Source: Desmodus rotundus (Eukaryota > Chordata > Mammalia > Chiroptera > Phyllostomidae). From it: a stretch of 64,000 nt of DNA. The notes beneath the pieces were generated by a model. That model did no database searches. It had not been told where the DNA came from and saw only the letters and a program-made list of their open reading frames with translations. Made by a program: the position numbers and the translations under genes. Below are positions 11,891-25,500 of this stretch, piece after piece (the stretch's first letter is position 1; the number at the start of each line of letters is the position of its first letter). Where the stretch lies: positions 178,436,056 to 178,500,055 of the forward strand of contig NC_071389.1 in assembly GCF_022682495.2 (NCBI RefSeq). The letters run 5' to 3'.

Positions 11891-12559
11891 GAGGTCGGTC
11901 CAGAAAGTATCCGGCATGTAATATGAAAAATAGAGACATTTATTGAAGAAGATATAAGAAACAGTGTACATAGGACAATGATGCCTCAATCCCCTTCAAA
12001 ATAGGCACCTTGGGACCTCACACAGTTCTCCTAATCGCCATCAGCTGCCCCATCATATTATCCTGAATCTCATCAATGGTCTGAAATCTCCTCCCTTTCA
12101 AAGGTGATTTTAGTTTTAAGAAAAGCCAGATCATGGGACACAAAATCTGGGCTATCGGGGGCTGAATCACCTGGGTGATTTGATGTTTGGCCAAAAACCT
12201 CTGCATGAGACGTGATGTAGGAGCAGGCGTGTTGTTGTGACAAAGCTGCCAATCACCAGTTGCCCATAGCTGCAGGCTTCTGAATCATCTAAATAGTTTG
12301 TATAGAAGAATGTTCAAACTTAAGGCAAAATTTGATGCAAGTTTATTGCTCTACTTGCCTGGTCATTTTGAATGCGACGACCACACAGAACACATGCTCA
12401 CTCCCTGGCGTCTACCACCCCCACTGACTAGTATAGTGAAGTCATCATTGTTCACACGTGTGCATCCAGTCCTTTCTCCTCCACTGCCTGATTACATGAA
12501 TGTCGCACAACCCATCCTCATTATACTAACGATGGCTGGTCATTTTACAGACTGACCTC
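11891..12559 (-). mobile_element. Tc1/mariner element, internally deleted, transposase relic on the minus strand
   Basis: The ends are inverted repeats: 'gaggtcggtccagaaag' at the left, and the right end read backwards gives 'gaggtcagtctgtaaaat'. The minus-strand frame at 12018-12206 contains FLAKHQITQVIQPP, LKLKSPLKGRRFQTIDEIQ and GQLMAIRRTV, the C-terminal region of a mariner transposase. The copy is about 670 bp, roughly half a full mariner, and the catalytic region is not intact, so it is non-autonomous. Confidence 0.85.
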
Positions 12560-12579
12560 GTATATGTACTTTATTCAGT

Positions 12580-13720
12580 TAAAAGAGTGTCCACAGCAAT
12601 AAAAATAAATAAATACACAATAAAGAGTATCCATATATTTTCTCATGTTTTTAGTTTTATATGAATATGTACATATACATTATATGTGAATGTTTAAATA
12701 TATACATGTCTATACATACATTGAGTAATGTTTGTAGATGCTTCACATGCATTTAAAAAGGTATATTGTCTATGATCAATGTGCTAGTCAACACATATCC
12801 AAAACATCAAGCATGCTGACTGTATTATTTAGGTTATCTACAACATAACGTATTTTTATCCTATTCTCTGTCTTGTATCGAGAGATGCCTGCTAAAATCA
12901 CCAAATTAGTTTTGTCCAAGTACAAATCAGTTTTGTATTTGGAATATAAAACTGGAAGTTTAGCTAGTACACTGATTAAAGTACCCCTTTTTAAGATCCT
13001 TACTCTAAAATCTATTTGCTTCTCTTAATCAGAAAAATCTTGTATGGAAGACTCATAAGTACTCTGTGAATAAGCATTCCAAAATATTAGCTTGTGGTGA
13101 CTGGGTTTGCCATGGATACTTTTCCTTATTGTAGCCCTTCTGTGTTATTTATGTAGTGTTTTAACAAACAACTCTAGAGACCATAATGGCTGGAAAAAAA
13201 TGCAAATCTAGCAGTTTTAATTCTGCACCAAGTTAAAAACATACAAAGGGTATCACACTGTATTTTACAACATAGGTTTTATAGTAGCCAGAAGCATCCC
13301 AAAGAATATGGTTCTGAAATCCTTGGCAGATCCTTAGAAAACATTTGGAAGTGATAGTTAGTGCTATGTAGAGATGTTTTATAATATTGTTTAAAATGGC
13401 AATTGCTCCATCAGTAATGAGAGGGAAACCAGCCACAATTACTTCTATTTACACATGGTAATATTTTTGCCCAGTTAAAATGTGTTTGATTGCAATCCAA
13501 ATTCAATTTAGATATAAACTAGAAATAGAGTGACTAAATATCTTTATTTTATATCACTTAAGGATGGAAATATATACATACACATTTACATAAATTACAA
13601 AATGTGTATTTATACTTCTATGAAAAATAAGTTAGCAGAATGATGTCAACAAGATGATAGATTACGAAGCTCTTGACCTTTCTTTCAAGAAAAAAACACA
13701 CCTATTCAATAGTAGTTCAT
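12580..13720. other. AT-rich intergenic stretch, no gene seen
   Basis: It has low complexity and TATA/TGTA-rich blocks (for example 12640-12720) but no convincing exon, RNA or repeat boundary. Confidence 0.45.
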
Positions 13721-13984
13721 GGTCAAATTTGCTTTGTGAGAAATTCAGAAGCTAGTTGAGAGGCTCCTGCACTCTGTCTGAGTGTAAAACTTCCACTTCG
13801 AAGCCAGGAGGGAAAATTGAGACACACATTAGCCGTAGTCTCTACCCCTGCATAGAACCATAGAGTCAGGAAGAAACTCCCAGATCCCAGTGTTCTACTG
13901 GGAGGAAAGACATAGACCAAGAGTCCAATGGCCAAACTTTCAAAGGGCAACCCGAAAGGTGGCCTTCTGTCATCTACCCAGAAG

Positions 13985-14560
13985 GTCTTTAGACTAAAGG
14001 AATTGATAACACTATGTGTTGGCAAGGATATGGAGCGCGCTCACCTAACTGGTAAGATCATAAATAAATTTTATAAATATAATTTTATAATATTTTCAAG
14101 CATTATCTAGTAGAACTACTTATATGCCAGCATATATCTTAGACATTTACCTCCTGGACATGTATTCATGAGAATTGAGGGCATATTTCCAACAGTGAGA
14201 TACAGAAATATGTCCATAGTAATTTTATTTGTAATAGTCAAAAAGTAGAAAAGAAAACAAATGTGGAACAACATTAGAATTGAAAGCCAAATTGTGACCT
14301 ACCTTTTATGAATTCTACATAACAGTAAAAAGAATGGGCTACTTTTATACACACACAAAAACACAAGTGAATAAATCCCACAGCCATAATGCCCAGGGAA
14401 GGAAGCCACGAATATACATATTCACTAAGCTCCTACTGATGCTGAATTGAAGAACAGGCTAAACAAGTGCCTTTAGAAATTAGAATAGTGGTGTCTTGGA
14501 GAAGAGTCGGTATCAGTTAGCAAGTAGCAGGAGAGTCTTTGTTGGTGCTAGATAGTCATA
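13985..14560 (+). mobile_element. Old L1 ORF2 3' fragment, sense
   Basis: 'tgttggcaaggatatggagc' near the start, then a decayed 'agtaattttatttgtaatagtc' segment, match the usual order of an ancient L1 ORF2 C-terminus. Many substitutions and stops make it a fossil. Confidence 0.55.
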
Positions 14561-14569
14561 TGTCTTTTT

Positions 14570-15455
14570 CTTTTTTAATTTTTTTTAAATTTAAAAATAT
14601 TTTGTTATTTTATTGTTGTTCGAGTACAGTTGTCTGCATTTTCCCCCCATCACCACCCCCCACCCCAGCCATCCCCACCTCCCTCCCCTAGTTCCAACCC
14701 TCCTTGGTTTTGTCCATGTGTCTTTTATAGTTGTTCCTGAAATCCCTTCCCTTTTTTCTCCTCATCGTCCACTCCCACCTCCCCTCTGGTTACTGTCAGA
14801 TTGTTCTTAACTTCAATGTCTCTGGTTATATTTTGTTTGCTTGTTTAATTTGTCGATTAGGTTCCACTTAAAGGTAAGATCATGTCATATTTGTCTTTCA
14901 CCGCCTGGCTTATTTCACTTAGCATAATGCTCTCCAGTTCCATCCATGCTGTCGCAAAGGGTAGGAGCTCCTTCTTTCTTTCTGCTGCGTAGTATTCCAT
15001 CGTGTAAATGTAACATAGTTTTTTGATCCATTCATTTGCTGATGTGCACTTAGGTTGCTTCCAGCACTTGCCTATTGTAAATTGTGCTGTTATGAACATT
15101 GGGGTGCATAGGTTCTTATGGACTGGTGTTGCAGGGTTCTTAGGATATAATCTCAGCAGTGGAATTGCTCATCAAAAGGCAGTTCCATTTTTAGTTTTCT
15201 GAGGAAATTCCATACTGTTTTCCACAGTGGCTGCACCAGTCTGCATTCCCACCAACAGTGCACTAGGGTTCCCTTTTCTCCACATCCTGACCAGCACTTG
15301 TTATTTGTTGATTTGTTTATGATGGCCATCTGACAAGTGTGGGGTGGTACCTTATGGTGGTTTTATTTGCATCTCTCTGATGGCTAGTGATGTGAGCATC
15401 TTTTCATATGTCTCTGGGCCCTCTGTATGTCCTCCTTGGAGAAGTGTCTTTTTAA
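14570..15455 (-). mobile_element. L1 3' end with ORF2 C-terminus, antisense
   Basis: The left end is a T-rich tail followed by a C-rich 3'UTR ('caccccagccatcccc'). The minus frame 14857-15099 encodes the L1 ORF2 C-terminus ([34 protein letters not shown]). It continues to about 15455 as reverse ORF2. It is 5'-truncated and has stops. The same subfamily occurs at 2105, 20330 and 20740. Confidence 0.8.
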
Positions 15456-15689
15456 AATTATTTTAAAATTGCAAGTTTTATTACATCTAAAATCACATTT
15501 CTTTAGTATACAATGAGAAGAGTTGGTAATTAGGGATTATAACCCCTGCTGAAAATTTTGCAAAACCCACACTTGTTTTGCATGAAGCAATGAGAGTATA
15601 TAAACAACTTTTACAGGTTTTACTAATGAAAAGCAGATTGAATCTTACAAGGAAACTGATCTGGACGTATTTTCTTTTTAGACTTCAGA

Positions 15690-16640
15690 AACTTTTAGAT
15701 TGCAAGCCCTGTAATTCCTTGTATTTTCTTATTGTATTTTTCCCATTACCATTTAGTCTCCTTATACCCTTATCCCCCAGGCAATCACAACACTGTTGTC
15801 CATGTCCATGAGTCCTTTTCCCTTCTTGTCCATTCTCTCCTCCCCCTAACTCTACCCCATCTTAGATGTCATCCTGCTCTCTATCTGTGAGTCTGTCTCT
15901 ATATTGCTTGCTAGTTCTTTTTTGTTCCCTAGAATCCACATATGAGTGAAATCATATGGTATTTGTCTTTGTTGGACCGGTTTATTTCACTTTGCATAAT
16001 GTTCTCCATGTCCATCAACACTATCACAAAAGGTAAAACTTTCTTCTTTTTGTGGCCGAGTAGTATTCCATTGTGTAAGTGTTCCATAGTTGTTTTATCA
16101 CTCCTACTAATGGACATTGGGGCTGCTTCCATATTTTGGCGATTGTAAATAATGCTGCAATGAACATAAGGGTGCTTATGTTCCTTGAAATGAATGTTTT
16201 GGGTTCCCCTGTATATACCCAGAAATGAGATTGCTTAGTAATTTTTTGAGGTATCTCCATTCTGCTTTCCAGAGTGGCTGCACCGGTCTGCATGCCCACC
16301 AACAGTGCAAAAGGATTCCCCTTTCTCTACATCCTCACCAGTACTTGTGGTTGTTGATTTATTGATGATAGTCATTCTGACATGTGTGAGGTGATATTTC
16401 ATTGTGGTTTTTATTTGTATTTCTCAGAGGATTAGTGATGCTGAACATCTTTTCATATGTCTATTGAACATCACTACGCCCTCTTTGGAGAAGTGTCTAC
16501 TCAGGTCCTTTGCCCATTTGTCAATTGGGTTGTTTCTTTTTGTTTTCCTTTTTTTTTTTGGTGTTGAATTTTGTAATTTCTTTATAAATTTTGGATATTA
16601 ACCCATTATCAGATAAATCTGTTGTCCTTTGAGCAGGTCG
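15690..16640 (-). mobile_element. L1 3' end of a second subfamily, antisense
   Basis: The minus frames at 15929-16302 contain LFTIAKIWKQPQCP and YTMEYYSATKRRKF, an L1 ORF2 C-terminus. The 3'UTR differs from that of the 14570 element. It sits directly after that element, so two L1 insertions are adjacent in the same orientation. Confidence 0.8.
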
Positions 16641-16649
16641 AAATGCCTA

Positions 16650-18890
16650 CCCAAAACACAGAAATCTGACATTGTTGACCCTTACACTTCTCAAAGGGTT
16701 TCTCCTGAACACATGCACTATTCAAGCAACATAGCTTAGTTTGTTAATCTTTCTTCTCACTCACACCCATTTCTTGTCATCCTAGACTGTTCTAGGTTCC
16801 ATCCTCATTACCCTACTTAACAAACCAACACTACTAGACTGCATATAACTGTCTTTATTCGCGTTCTTGTCTCTTTCTTCTACGTCTTTGATGTTTCTTA
16901 GTTCTTGTTCTGTTTTAACCCCACTCACCTTGATATCTAACATACTTTCTAAAACACTCCCCCCAAAGTCAGCTAATCAAGGATACCTTCCCCAATCCCA
17001 TTTTCTAATCATTGACATTGGCAATCCATTGTGAAATTGTCATCTATGGCCTTATCTTCCATGATAACCAGTAATTGTGTCTACCACTGCAAATTACATA
17101 TTTATTTACAATCATAAGCTCATATCTATCCCTTAAACTGACTATGAACAATTAGATAGACATTGTGTTTTATCCTTTATCCAGCTGTGTATATCCATTG
17201 CAAAACAATATGCTTGCCACAAGATATTCTACATAGCTACTAACTCAAAAAGTAGATAGAAAACAGTCTTCACAAAAATATCAATAATTTTATATTTATT
17301 TATTTACATATTTTCTTGTGCTATGGTGTTGTTTTATCTCTGTACAAAAATAGAAAAATATAGCACAGTATAGAAAGGATCCAGGAGATTGGCTAAAACC
17401 ATAGAAGAAACATTGTAAACTTTTAGTGGTTATTCTCTTGCTCTCCAAGAGGGTAATTTAAGAATTGCAGAGTTTAAAGAACAGTAATTTTAGTTCCTGT
17501 GTATACAAATGAATGGAATAGGGATAAAGTAAGAAATAATAAGTCACTAGAATTATACCAACTTCTATTAGGTGATTTTTTAAAGGAAGTTGTGACAGGA
17601 GATCTGAGTTCTACCCAAATCAGCAACTAATGAGCCCCTTTCCTTTGGGAAAGTGCTATCTGATACCTGGTCTATCTCCGTAGCCACTCGGGATAAGCAG
17701 TGTTCAAACACTGTGACATCTACAGCATTCTGTGATTCTTTGAGATTTAAAGTACTGAAATGAGCACAAAATCCAACTGTATGCAAGATGTAGAAATGTA
17801 AATGGCAATTTCCTTTCATGAATGTGCACATTAGCCCTATGGTAGGAAAGAGAAGGTTAAGTGCACGAAATTAAGCAAAGAAAAATAACCATGATGCTAA
17901 TGGAAATTTGAAGTCATCTGATTAGTAATTCATGCGTGTGATTTACTTCAAAGCACTTTTGAAAAAATTTACTATTTATATGACTGATTCTTTACCAGTT
18001 TTAATTAAACACCATAGGGAAAAACTTTTCTGTTCCATTATATAATAGATTGGTATTTACAGGCTTCCAGCAAGGGCTATGTTAACATAATGAAAACATT
18101 TCTTTGTGAGAGAAATGACTCCTCAGTGGAATTGCTTATTTTTAGAATTACTGAAAGATCATCTGAGATGGGACCAAGAAATTATTTCTCCATTAGCAGT
18201 TCATGAAATTGTGCCAGGCAATATCAGTTAGCAGCCAAGATGGTGGCCTGTCCTTCCTCCTGTCCCAACAAGGTACACATTCAAGATTAACGGGATCTCT
18301 GTCACGTGTTCACCCTGTTACCTTGTTGGAGTTGGCACTGTATGTGCCTCGCCCGGTACATCACACTTAGCTGGATGTTCTGAATCAGTATTTTAGGTTC
18401 TGACTAAATAGGTCCTAAATACATATTTCCTATAGTATGTGTGCAGATTTTTTTCCTGTTATATTGCTCAGCATGTCACTGCAGCTTCAGTGTGCCCGTG
18501 CCCATCCAGACTCAGCTGTCTTTCTTTCAGAGCCTTTCATTTACTTAATTGCTCATATGACTTTTAGAATTTGTCTTTGACACGTCTTTTATTAATCCAA
18601 ACACATTTACAGAGAGGTCTAGGCTACAATAGTTTAATTTTGTCATAACAACACATCTTGGCAACTAAATGGTATACTGTTCAGTTTCACGTCAGAACTT
18701 GAAGTGAGCATCCTGCCGAGAAGACTGTTTCTCACCACAAGTTGCAGTGTGGTCTCAGCATCTTCTCCCTTGTGGTAGGTACACAGGAAGGACTTAACAC
18801 ATGCTCAGCCATGAAAGTTAACCCGTATCTTATTTGTTAGAAGGTCAGTTGATAAGGCCTTGGTGGTATTCTCACTTAAGAAATGTAATT
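16650..18890. other. Intergenic stretch, no gene recognised
   Basis: I see no KLR exon or RNA gene on either strand. The open frames are short and have no family signature. Confidence 0.45.
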
Positions 18891-18894
18891 TCTT

Positions 18895-19115
18895 TTCCTT
18901 TTTTTTTTAGTTGTTTTTGTTGTTGTAGTTCAGTTACAGTTGTCCTGCCACTTTCCCCATTGCTCTCTCCTGCCCTTCCCCCGGCCACAGTCAACCATCA
19001 CCACTGTCTGTGCCCATGAGTCCTCTATTTGTGCTCCTTGGCTTGCTCCTTCCTCTTCTTTCCCCCATTATTCCCCTCCCCTGCTCCCTCCGGTCATTGT
19101 CATTGTGAGGTGTTG
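18895..19115 (-). mobile_element. L1 3'UTR fragment, antisense
   Basis: A T-tract, then 'gtagttcagttacagttgtcc' and a C-rich segment with 'tttcccccattattcccctccc'. The order equals the 3'UTR of the 14570 and 54800 elements. Only about 220 bp are present. Confidence 0.7.
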
Positions 19116-19119
19116 GTGG

Positions 19120-20325
19120 CTGTTCTCAAATGACTTGAATTCAGGCTGTTTGCAAAACATCATAACTTTCTTTCTCCAGAAAGAGGAGAAAGGGGACTAA
19201 GAGGTCAGAAAATACTTACACATGAGGTCCATAGGTGTATTTTTGTAGTCACATTATGTTTTTTCTATGTAAAGTAATTTTGTTGGTTTTATTGTCTTTC
19301 TTAGGAAGTATGTTTTCAGAGAGAAATGGCCTGTCTTTTTTGAAATTTCACGTATCACTGAAGCATCACTAATGCTCTGCAAGTCCTCAATGGTACAACG
19401 TCATGACCGATGCACAGTGAGTATCTGCTCACCGATGAGAAAGAAATCCGAGTTTCTTTGTACATAGTACTTATTCATACAAGTAAAGTTTGTTTTAAAT
19501 CGCACCCCTCCCTCTTAATTGTTTTAAACTCAACATGATGGGCTCAGAATATGCCTCTCTCAAATCTTTCAAGCTGGATATTAATTAGATTATTGTGGTG
19601 ATCATATCTCAATATATACAAATATAGATTCATTATTTTGCAAACCTAAAACTAATATAATGTTATATATCCATTACACCTCAATAAAATATAATAATGT
19701 ATGATTTTAATAAATTTATCTTAATATCTATAATGAATCAGAAACAGTACACTTCAGAAATAATAAACATTCCTTGCTTCAGGTATTCTATTCAAACAGT
19801 CAAGAAAAGGAGAATTATATTGTTCTGTAATAGTTTTAGAAAATTTCTTCAGTTCAAATCTCAAGAATTCCTCATTTCTTGAACAGTTGTTAGAAACATA
19901 AACACACAAGAGAGACCGGCATCTGATCAGGAAAGGAATGTCCTGTTTTTTATAAAAAATTTAGGCATGTCTGGAGTTCCCGATTTAGAACAGAACCAAA
20001 AGATGTTCAGTCAACTTTGATCCCTGATAAAAATGTGACAAACATTAATCTAATCTCCTTTTCCTCTAAAAAAAACAGAACAAATCACAATACTTCTTTC
20101 TGCCCCTTCACTATATGGAACATTTTGAAATTGATGAAATAATTGTTAGGTCCTAACATCACCTTATGACTTTAAAATGATGAATTCAATGATGAAAATC
20201 ATCCAAGGGTTTTGAGAAATAAGTGGTAAAACTACATAATCTCTTTCTGAATCAAATATAAAAAATATTATAAAAATGGCTGTGGTACTGTTTGAAAAGA
20301 CAGAAGAAAATTAAATAAACGTTTA
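19120..20325. other. AT-rich intergenic stretch, no gene recognised
   Basis: 'gatcatatctcaatatatac' and 'cctcaataaaat' near 19600-19690 resemble an L1-type 3' tail. Nothing else can be supported. Confidence 0.4.
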
Positions 20326-20329
20326 TTTC

Positions 20330-20745
20330 TTTATTTTTTTTAATTTTGTTCAATACAGTTGTCTCCATTTTCCCACCACCTCTTAACCCCACCCCACCTG
20401 ACACAACCTCCCATCCTCAATCCTACCCTCCTTTGGCTTTCTCCATGTGTCCTTTATACGTGTTTCTAGATGGCCCTTTTCCTTCTTTCCCCCATTATAC
20501 CCCTCCCCTCTGGTTACTGTCACTTTGTTCTTAATTTCCATGTCTCTGGTTATATTTTGCTCACTTGTTTGTGTTGTTAATTAGGTTCCACTTATAAATG
20601 AGATCATATGGTATTTGTCTTTCACTGCCTGGCTTATTTCACTCAGCATAATGCTTCCATTTCCATCCATGCTGTTGTGAAGGGTAGGAGCTCCTTCTTT
20701 ATCTCTATTGTATAGTATTCCATTGCATAAATGTACCATGGATTT
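20330..20745 (-). mobile_element. L1 3' end, antisense, interrupted
   Basis: It has the same T-tail, C-rich 3'UTR and reverse ORF2 start as the 14570 element. It stops at 'gtaccatggattt', where a second L1 3' end begins immediately. This is consistent with one L1 inserting into another. Confidence 0.75.
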
Positions 20746-21665
20746 AAAAAAAAAATTATTGTTATTCAATTACAGTTGTGTGCATTTTCTCCCCATCCCT
20801 CCACCCCACCCAAACCCACCTCCTTCCCCTGCTCCCACCCTCCCTCTTGATTTTGTCCATGTGTCCTTTATAGTAGTTCCTGAAAACCCCTCTCCCCACT
20901 ATCCCCTCCCTGCTCCCCCCTGGCTATTGTTAGATTGTTCTTAACTTCAATGTCTCTGGTTATATTTTGTTTGCTTTTTTCTTTTGTTGACTATGTTCCA
21001 GTTAAAGATGAGATCATATGGTATTTGTCCCTCACCGTCTGGCTTATTTCACTTAGCACAATGCTCTCCAGTTCCATCATGCTGTTGCAAAGGGTATAAG
21101 CTCCTTCTTTCTCTCTGCTCCATAGTATTCCATTGTGTAAATGTACCATAGTTTTTTGATCCACTCATTTGCTGATGGGTATTTAGGTTGCTTCCAGCAC
21201 TTGGCTACTGTAAAATGTGTTGTTATGAACATTGGGGTACCTAGGTTCTTTTGGATTGATGATTCAGGATGCTTAGTATATAATCCCAACAGTGGAATTG
21301 CCAGGTCAAAGGGCAGTTCCATTTTTAGTTTTTTGAGGAAATTCCATACTGTTTTCCACAGTGGCTGCTCCTTCCTTGCATTCCCACCAACAATATCCTA
21401 GGGTTCCCTTTTCTCCACAACCTTGCCACCACTTACTGTTTGTTGATTTATGATGGCCATTCTGACTGGTGTAAAGTGGTATCTCATAGTGGTTTTAATT
21501 TGCATCTCTGATGGCTAGTGATGCATCCTTACATATGTCTCTGGGCCCTCTGTATGTCCTCTTTGGAGAAGTGTGTGTTCTGGTTCTTTGCCTATTTTTT
21601 AATTGGATTGTTTGTCTTCCTGGAGTAGAGTCATGTGAGTTCTTTATATATTTTGGAAATCAAAC
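20740..21665 (-). mobile_element. L1 3' end with ORF2 C-terminus, antisense
   Basis: An A/T tail at 20738-20757, a C-rich 3'UTR, then the minus frame 21077-21322 with LPFDLAIPLLGLYTK, KCWKQPKYPSANEWIKKL and YTMEYYGAERKKELIPF. It is the longest open piece of ORF2 in the window but is 5'-truncated. It is nested in the 20330 copy. Confidence 0.82.
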
Positions 21666-21844
21666 CCAAAATACATAAAGTTATTTTTAAAGTTATACAT
21701 ATGGAGTTATTTTAATTTCCAGTTGGGTTTTTTTTTTTCAAGATAATAGAAGGAGTAAATCAAGGTTAACTCAAAATGTATCTTTGATTATATACTTTTG
21801 TACTAATACTACCAAACAAAAAGTCTGACTGCCTGCCACCATAA

Positions 21845-22520
21845 AATCCAAAATTGTGAGGCAGATGCTGGTGGAAAAGGAAAGAGGTTTTATTTGGGTG
21901 CTATGCAGTCTGGGAGAATGGAGGACTCCCAGTCTCATAGCTCATCTCCTATGCAAATCCAAGAAAAAGGCAGTAGAGTTCCTGCACCAATACTCGGCAG
22001 TCACAGGCCCCATCCATGTAGCATATCTTGTTCCTGATTGCTGTTCATTTCCAGCTTCTTCTTGCGATGTGGGTGTGGAGCCAGCATGCACATGGGCCAG
22101 GCAGCTGCTAGGACTGCGAGGCTGTGTACTCACAGGAAAGAGCATGAGAGTGCACAGGTGTATGCATCACAAGGTCAGCCAGAGAAGGGGGAGAGAGATT
22201 CCTTCCTGGAGGCCATGGGCCATCTGGAGAGAACCGCCTGCACCACGTGAGTCCAGGTCCTTTATTTCATTTCCTCTTTTTTTCACACAGTACTTTCAAC
22301 CATTTTTTTCTTACTCATTTATTGCTAATCACATTGTTCATGCAACACCTCTGTAAGTAACAATCCCTTTGAATTGTTCTGTTATGTCGTCCTGTATAGT
22401 GCCATTCAAAACCATTGTCTTAGAGGTTCTTGCCAGGATGTGCCTGAAGGACACATAGAAAAACTTTTACATAATAAAAGTATTGAGTGTCTCTGGCCCT
22501 TAATACACTAAGCACCCACC
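21845..22520. repeat. Possible LTR-like or other unassigned repeat
   Basis: It is more GC-rich than its surroundings. It begins 'gtgaggcagatgctggtgg' followed by 'gaggttttatttggg', the style of an antisense LTR with its polyadenylation signal. The open frames (for example 21856-22356) show no gene family I know. No flanking duplication was confirmed. It may equally be a single-copy sequence. Confidence 0.25.
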
Positions 22521-22529
22521 CTAGTAAAT

Positions 22530-25500
22530 AACAAAGACAACCACCAATCACCAGGCAGGATCTCAATGTCAGCCAATAAGAATATGAGGATGGAGTTATG
22601 CTAAACTTTTTTACTTTTGATTCAGAAAGAGATTACGTAATTTTACCATTTGTTTCTCAAAACTCAGGTACACTTTTTACCAATCAACTCATCATTTTTA
22701 AGTCATTGGATTTATTTCTCCACTTAGTAAAATGTCTGTGTAGTGAAGGGGCAGAAGGAAGTACCGTGGCTTGTGCTGTTTTTTTAACAGGAAAATGAGA
22801 TTGGGATGTTTGTCATATGTATCTCGGGCATCAAAATTGATTGGGCATCTCTTGGCTCAGTTCTAAACTGGGAGCTCAATTTTGCCTAAATTTTGCACAG
22901 GAGCAGGACATTTCTGCTCTGATCAGGTGTGTGTCTCTGGGTTTAAATGTTTCTAGGAACTATTATTCAAGAAATGAAGGATTCTTGAGATTTGAACCTC
23001 AAGAAAATTTCTGAAATATTTATGTAACAAAGTAATTCTAATTGTTTCTTGAGTATTTAAATAGAATTACTGAAGGCAAGGGATGCTTATTACTTCTAAA
23101 GTGTACTCTTTCTCACTTTATTCAATGAAAGATAATTAGGATAAACTTATTAAGGAATCAGAAGTTATGGTGTTGCTATAATATGAAGTCTTGTCTCTAA
23201 ACAAAACTACAAGAATGAAACTTTACATTTTGGAATAAAAAATTGAATTTCAATTTGAATTCTCATTTTTATGGATTTTGTGCTCTTATGCAAGGTACTT
23301 TATGTAATACGCAGCTTGACTTACAAAATAAAATAAATTATATCTGTTGCTTTCAACTATTACATTTTAATATGAAACATTTTATTTTACAATCTAAGCA
23401 CTATACATATTTATTAAAGAGCTATATTTTCTGAGAGCTCTGCTTGACAGTGTAAAATGTTACTATACAAATTTAAGATTACCATTGTAAATGACATGCT
23501 GAAAGCAATTGTCACTAAATTAAATAAACAAGTATAAATAGAAACCCATGTGTGTTGTCACTCAATATCAGTGATGAGAAACATGTTTCTATTAAGTATC
23601 TTAATGTAGGCAAATTTTAAAACTCATTATATATTTTTAACCATTTTGTAACCAAGATAAATTTAAGAAATTATTTACCTGACCTTATATTTTCTCATTT
23701 TCATTCATTCCTTTTTAAATATATTCATTGAGGAAATTTCTCTGTATCCTCATTTTCCAATCAAAGTATTTTATTGTACCACAAAGAAAGAAAACAAAAA
23801 TATACTAAGTGATTTATTTTATTCAGTAACAAATACTTTGGATTCATTTCTGTGGTAGATGAAAAGTCATGATTATATGATCGGGTTGGTCCAAGATCAG
23901 TGGGCTCATCACAACATGTTTATGTACTTTCCACATAAATGTGTAGTTTGGCCTATGTATCATTTCAATATGCCCAGAATTTGATACAAGCATATCAAAA
24001 AAATGATTTATTCAGATTGACTTCTGTTCATTTTATGTTCATATCATGTCATGTTAATGTTATATTTAAATCAAGGCTTTAAAACTTGAAAGCTTGTTCC
24101 TCCTTTACTTTCTTAACCACCTAAAGTAAACTCCCCAGTTTACTGAGGCAGTCTGAAGTCGTGACAGAATCACAATTGGGAGTCAGACAAACTGAATTAA
24201 TGAAACTTTTACCAGACTCTAGTTTTGAGATCTGGGGTAATGCACAGCATCTACGTACCTAAGTTTTTATTTTTATGTGAACTGGAGATGTAAAACATGT
24301 GATATTTATCTTAGTGGATTTCTATGATACTCAGATGAAATGACATATATTTTAAAGGGTTTCTTAAAGCGCAATACTAAAAGCATTATAAATTAGTGGC
24401 AGCATTATTTTAAATAAGTAATACCTTATTGGCTGCTTCTAAAATTCAATTTCTTTATTCATAACATAATATTTACATCATACATAAATTATATATTGTA
24501 TAACATTATATAATATATGCACAGCTTTAGTTTAATTTTACATCTCAAAGGTAATTAAGATGAACATTTCAGTTATAAAAGGCTTTTATATATTTAATAC
24601 TTTTTACTGTTTCAAGAAGAGAGCAGAATGATTTTTTGCTTGTTTTGTTCAGGTGCAAGATTCTTTGTCTTTACCCTCAAGTTTTAGACTACACTATTTT
24701 ATTCTTTGTGTGTCCTTCCCTATGAAGAAAATTAGACACACTAGCCATTACTGTTTACTATGTGACTGATGTTGTTATACTAAGTGCATATTATTTCACT
24801 TTTCAGAGTAGCCATACCATATAGTATTTTGTTCCTTCCTTTGTCTCTTTTTTTCTTTTTAAAAAAATCAACTGTCTACAAAACCACAAAATAAGAAAAA
24901 TCTGATAAAAGGAAAATGACATATTTATAAGACCAAAACCCAGAAATGGACTTTTTACTTAAAAATAATGGAAATTAATTTATTATTTTAACGTTGTACC
25001 AATGAATGTAAGACATACATAATGGCAAACAAAACTAATGAAGGATAAAAGACAACATTTTAAAGATGTAAATTATTGCTATATTTATACATTTAATGGG
25101 ATTCTGTTGAAAGACTAATGTATTATATTTTAAATATAGCAGATTCTGGAAAAGCTGATTTTAAAGTTTTTTAGGCATCATGAAGTGTAATAAAAGCTAA
25201 AATATTTTGGAATAGAGATATAATATAATATTGTGGGCACTGTAAGTACTCAAGCATATTATGAAGGTAAGGATATTTTACATATCGTTTGAATAGAAAA
25301 CAGATTAAAGAATAAATGCAAACACGTATAAGAATGCCCTATATGCTAAAGGTAGTATTTCATATCAATGAGAACACTGATTTATTTGGCAAATAATATT
25401 AGAAAAATTCAGTGACCATTTGGAAAAAAATTTATAAATTTGAGTTTCTTCTACCTCACTTATTTCACACACACAAACACATGCACACACACAAATACTA

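Noticed and set aside
19260..19440. Possible exon after 'tttcttag' with a following 'gtatct' donor
   Set aside because: Every frame has early stops, no lectin motif is present, and no neighbouring exon pairs with it.
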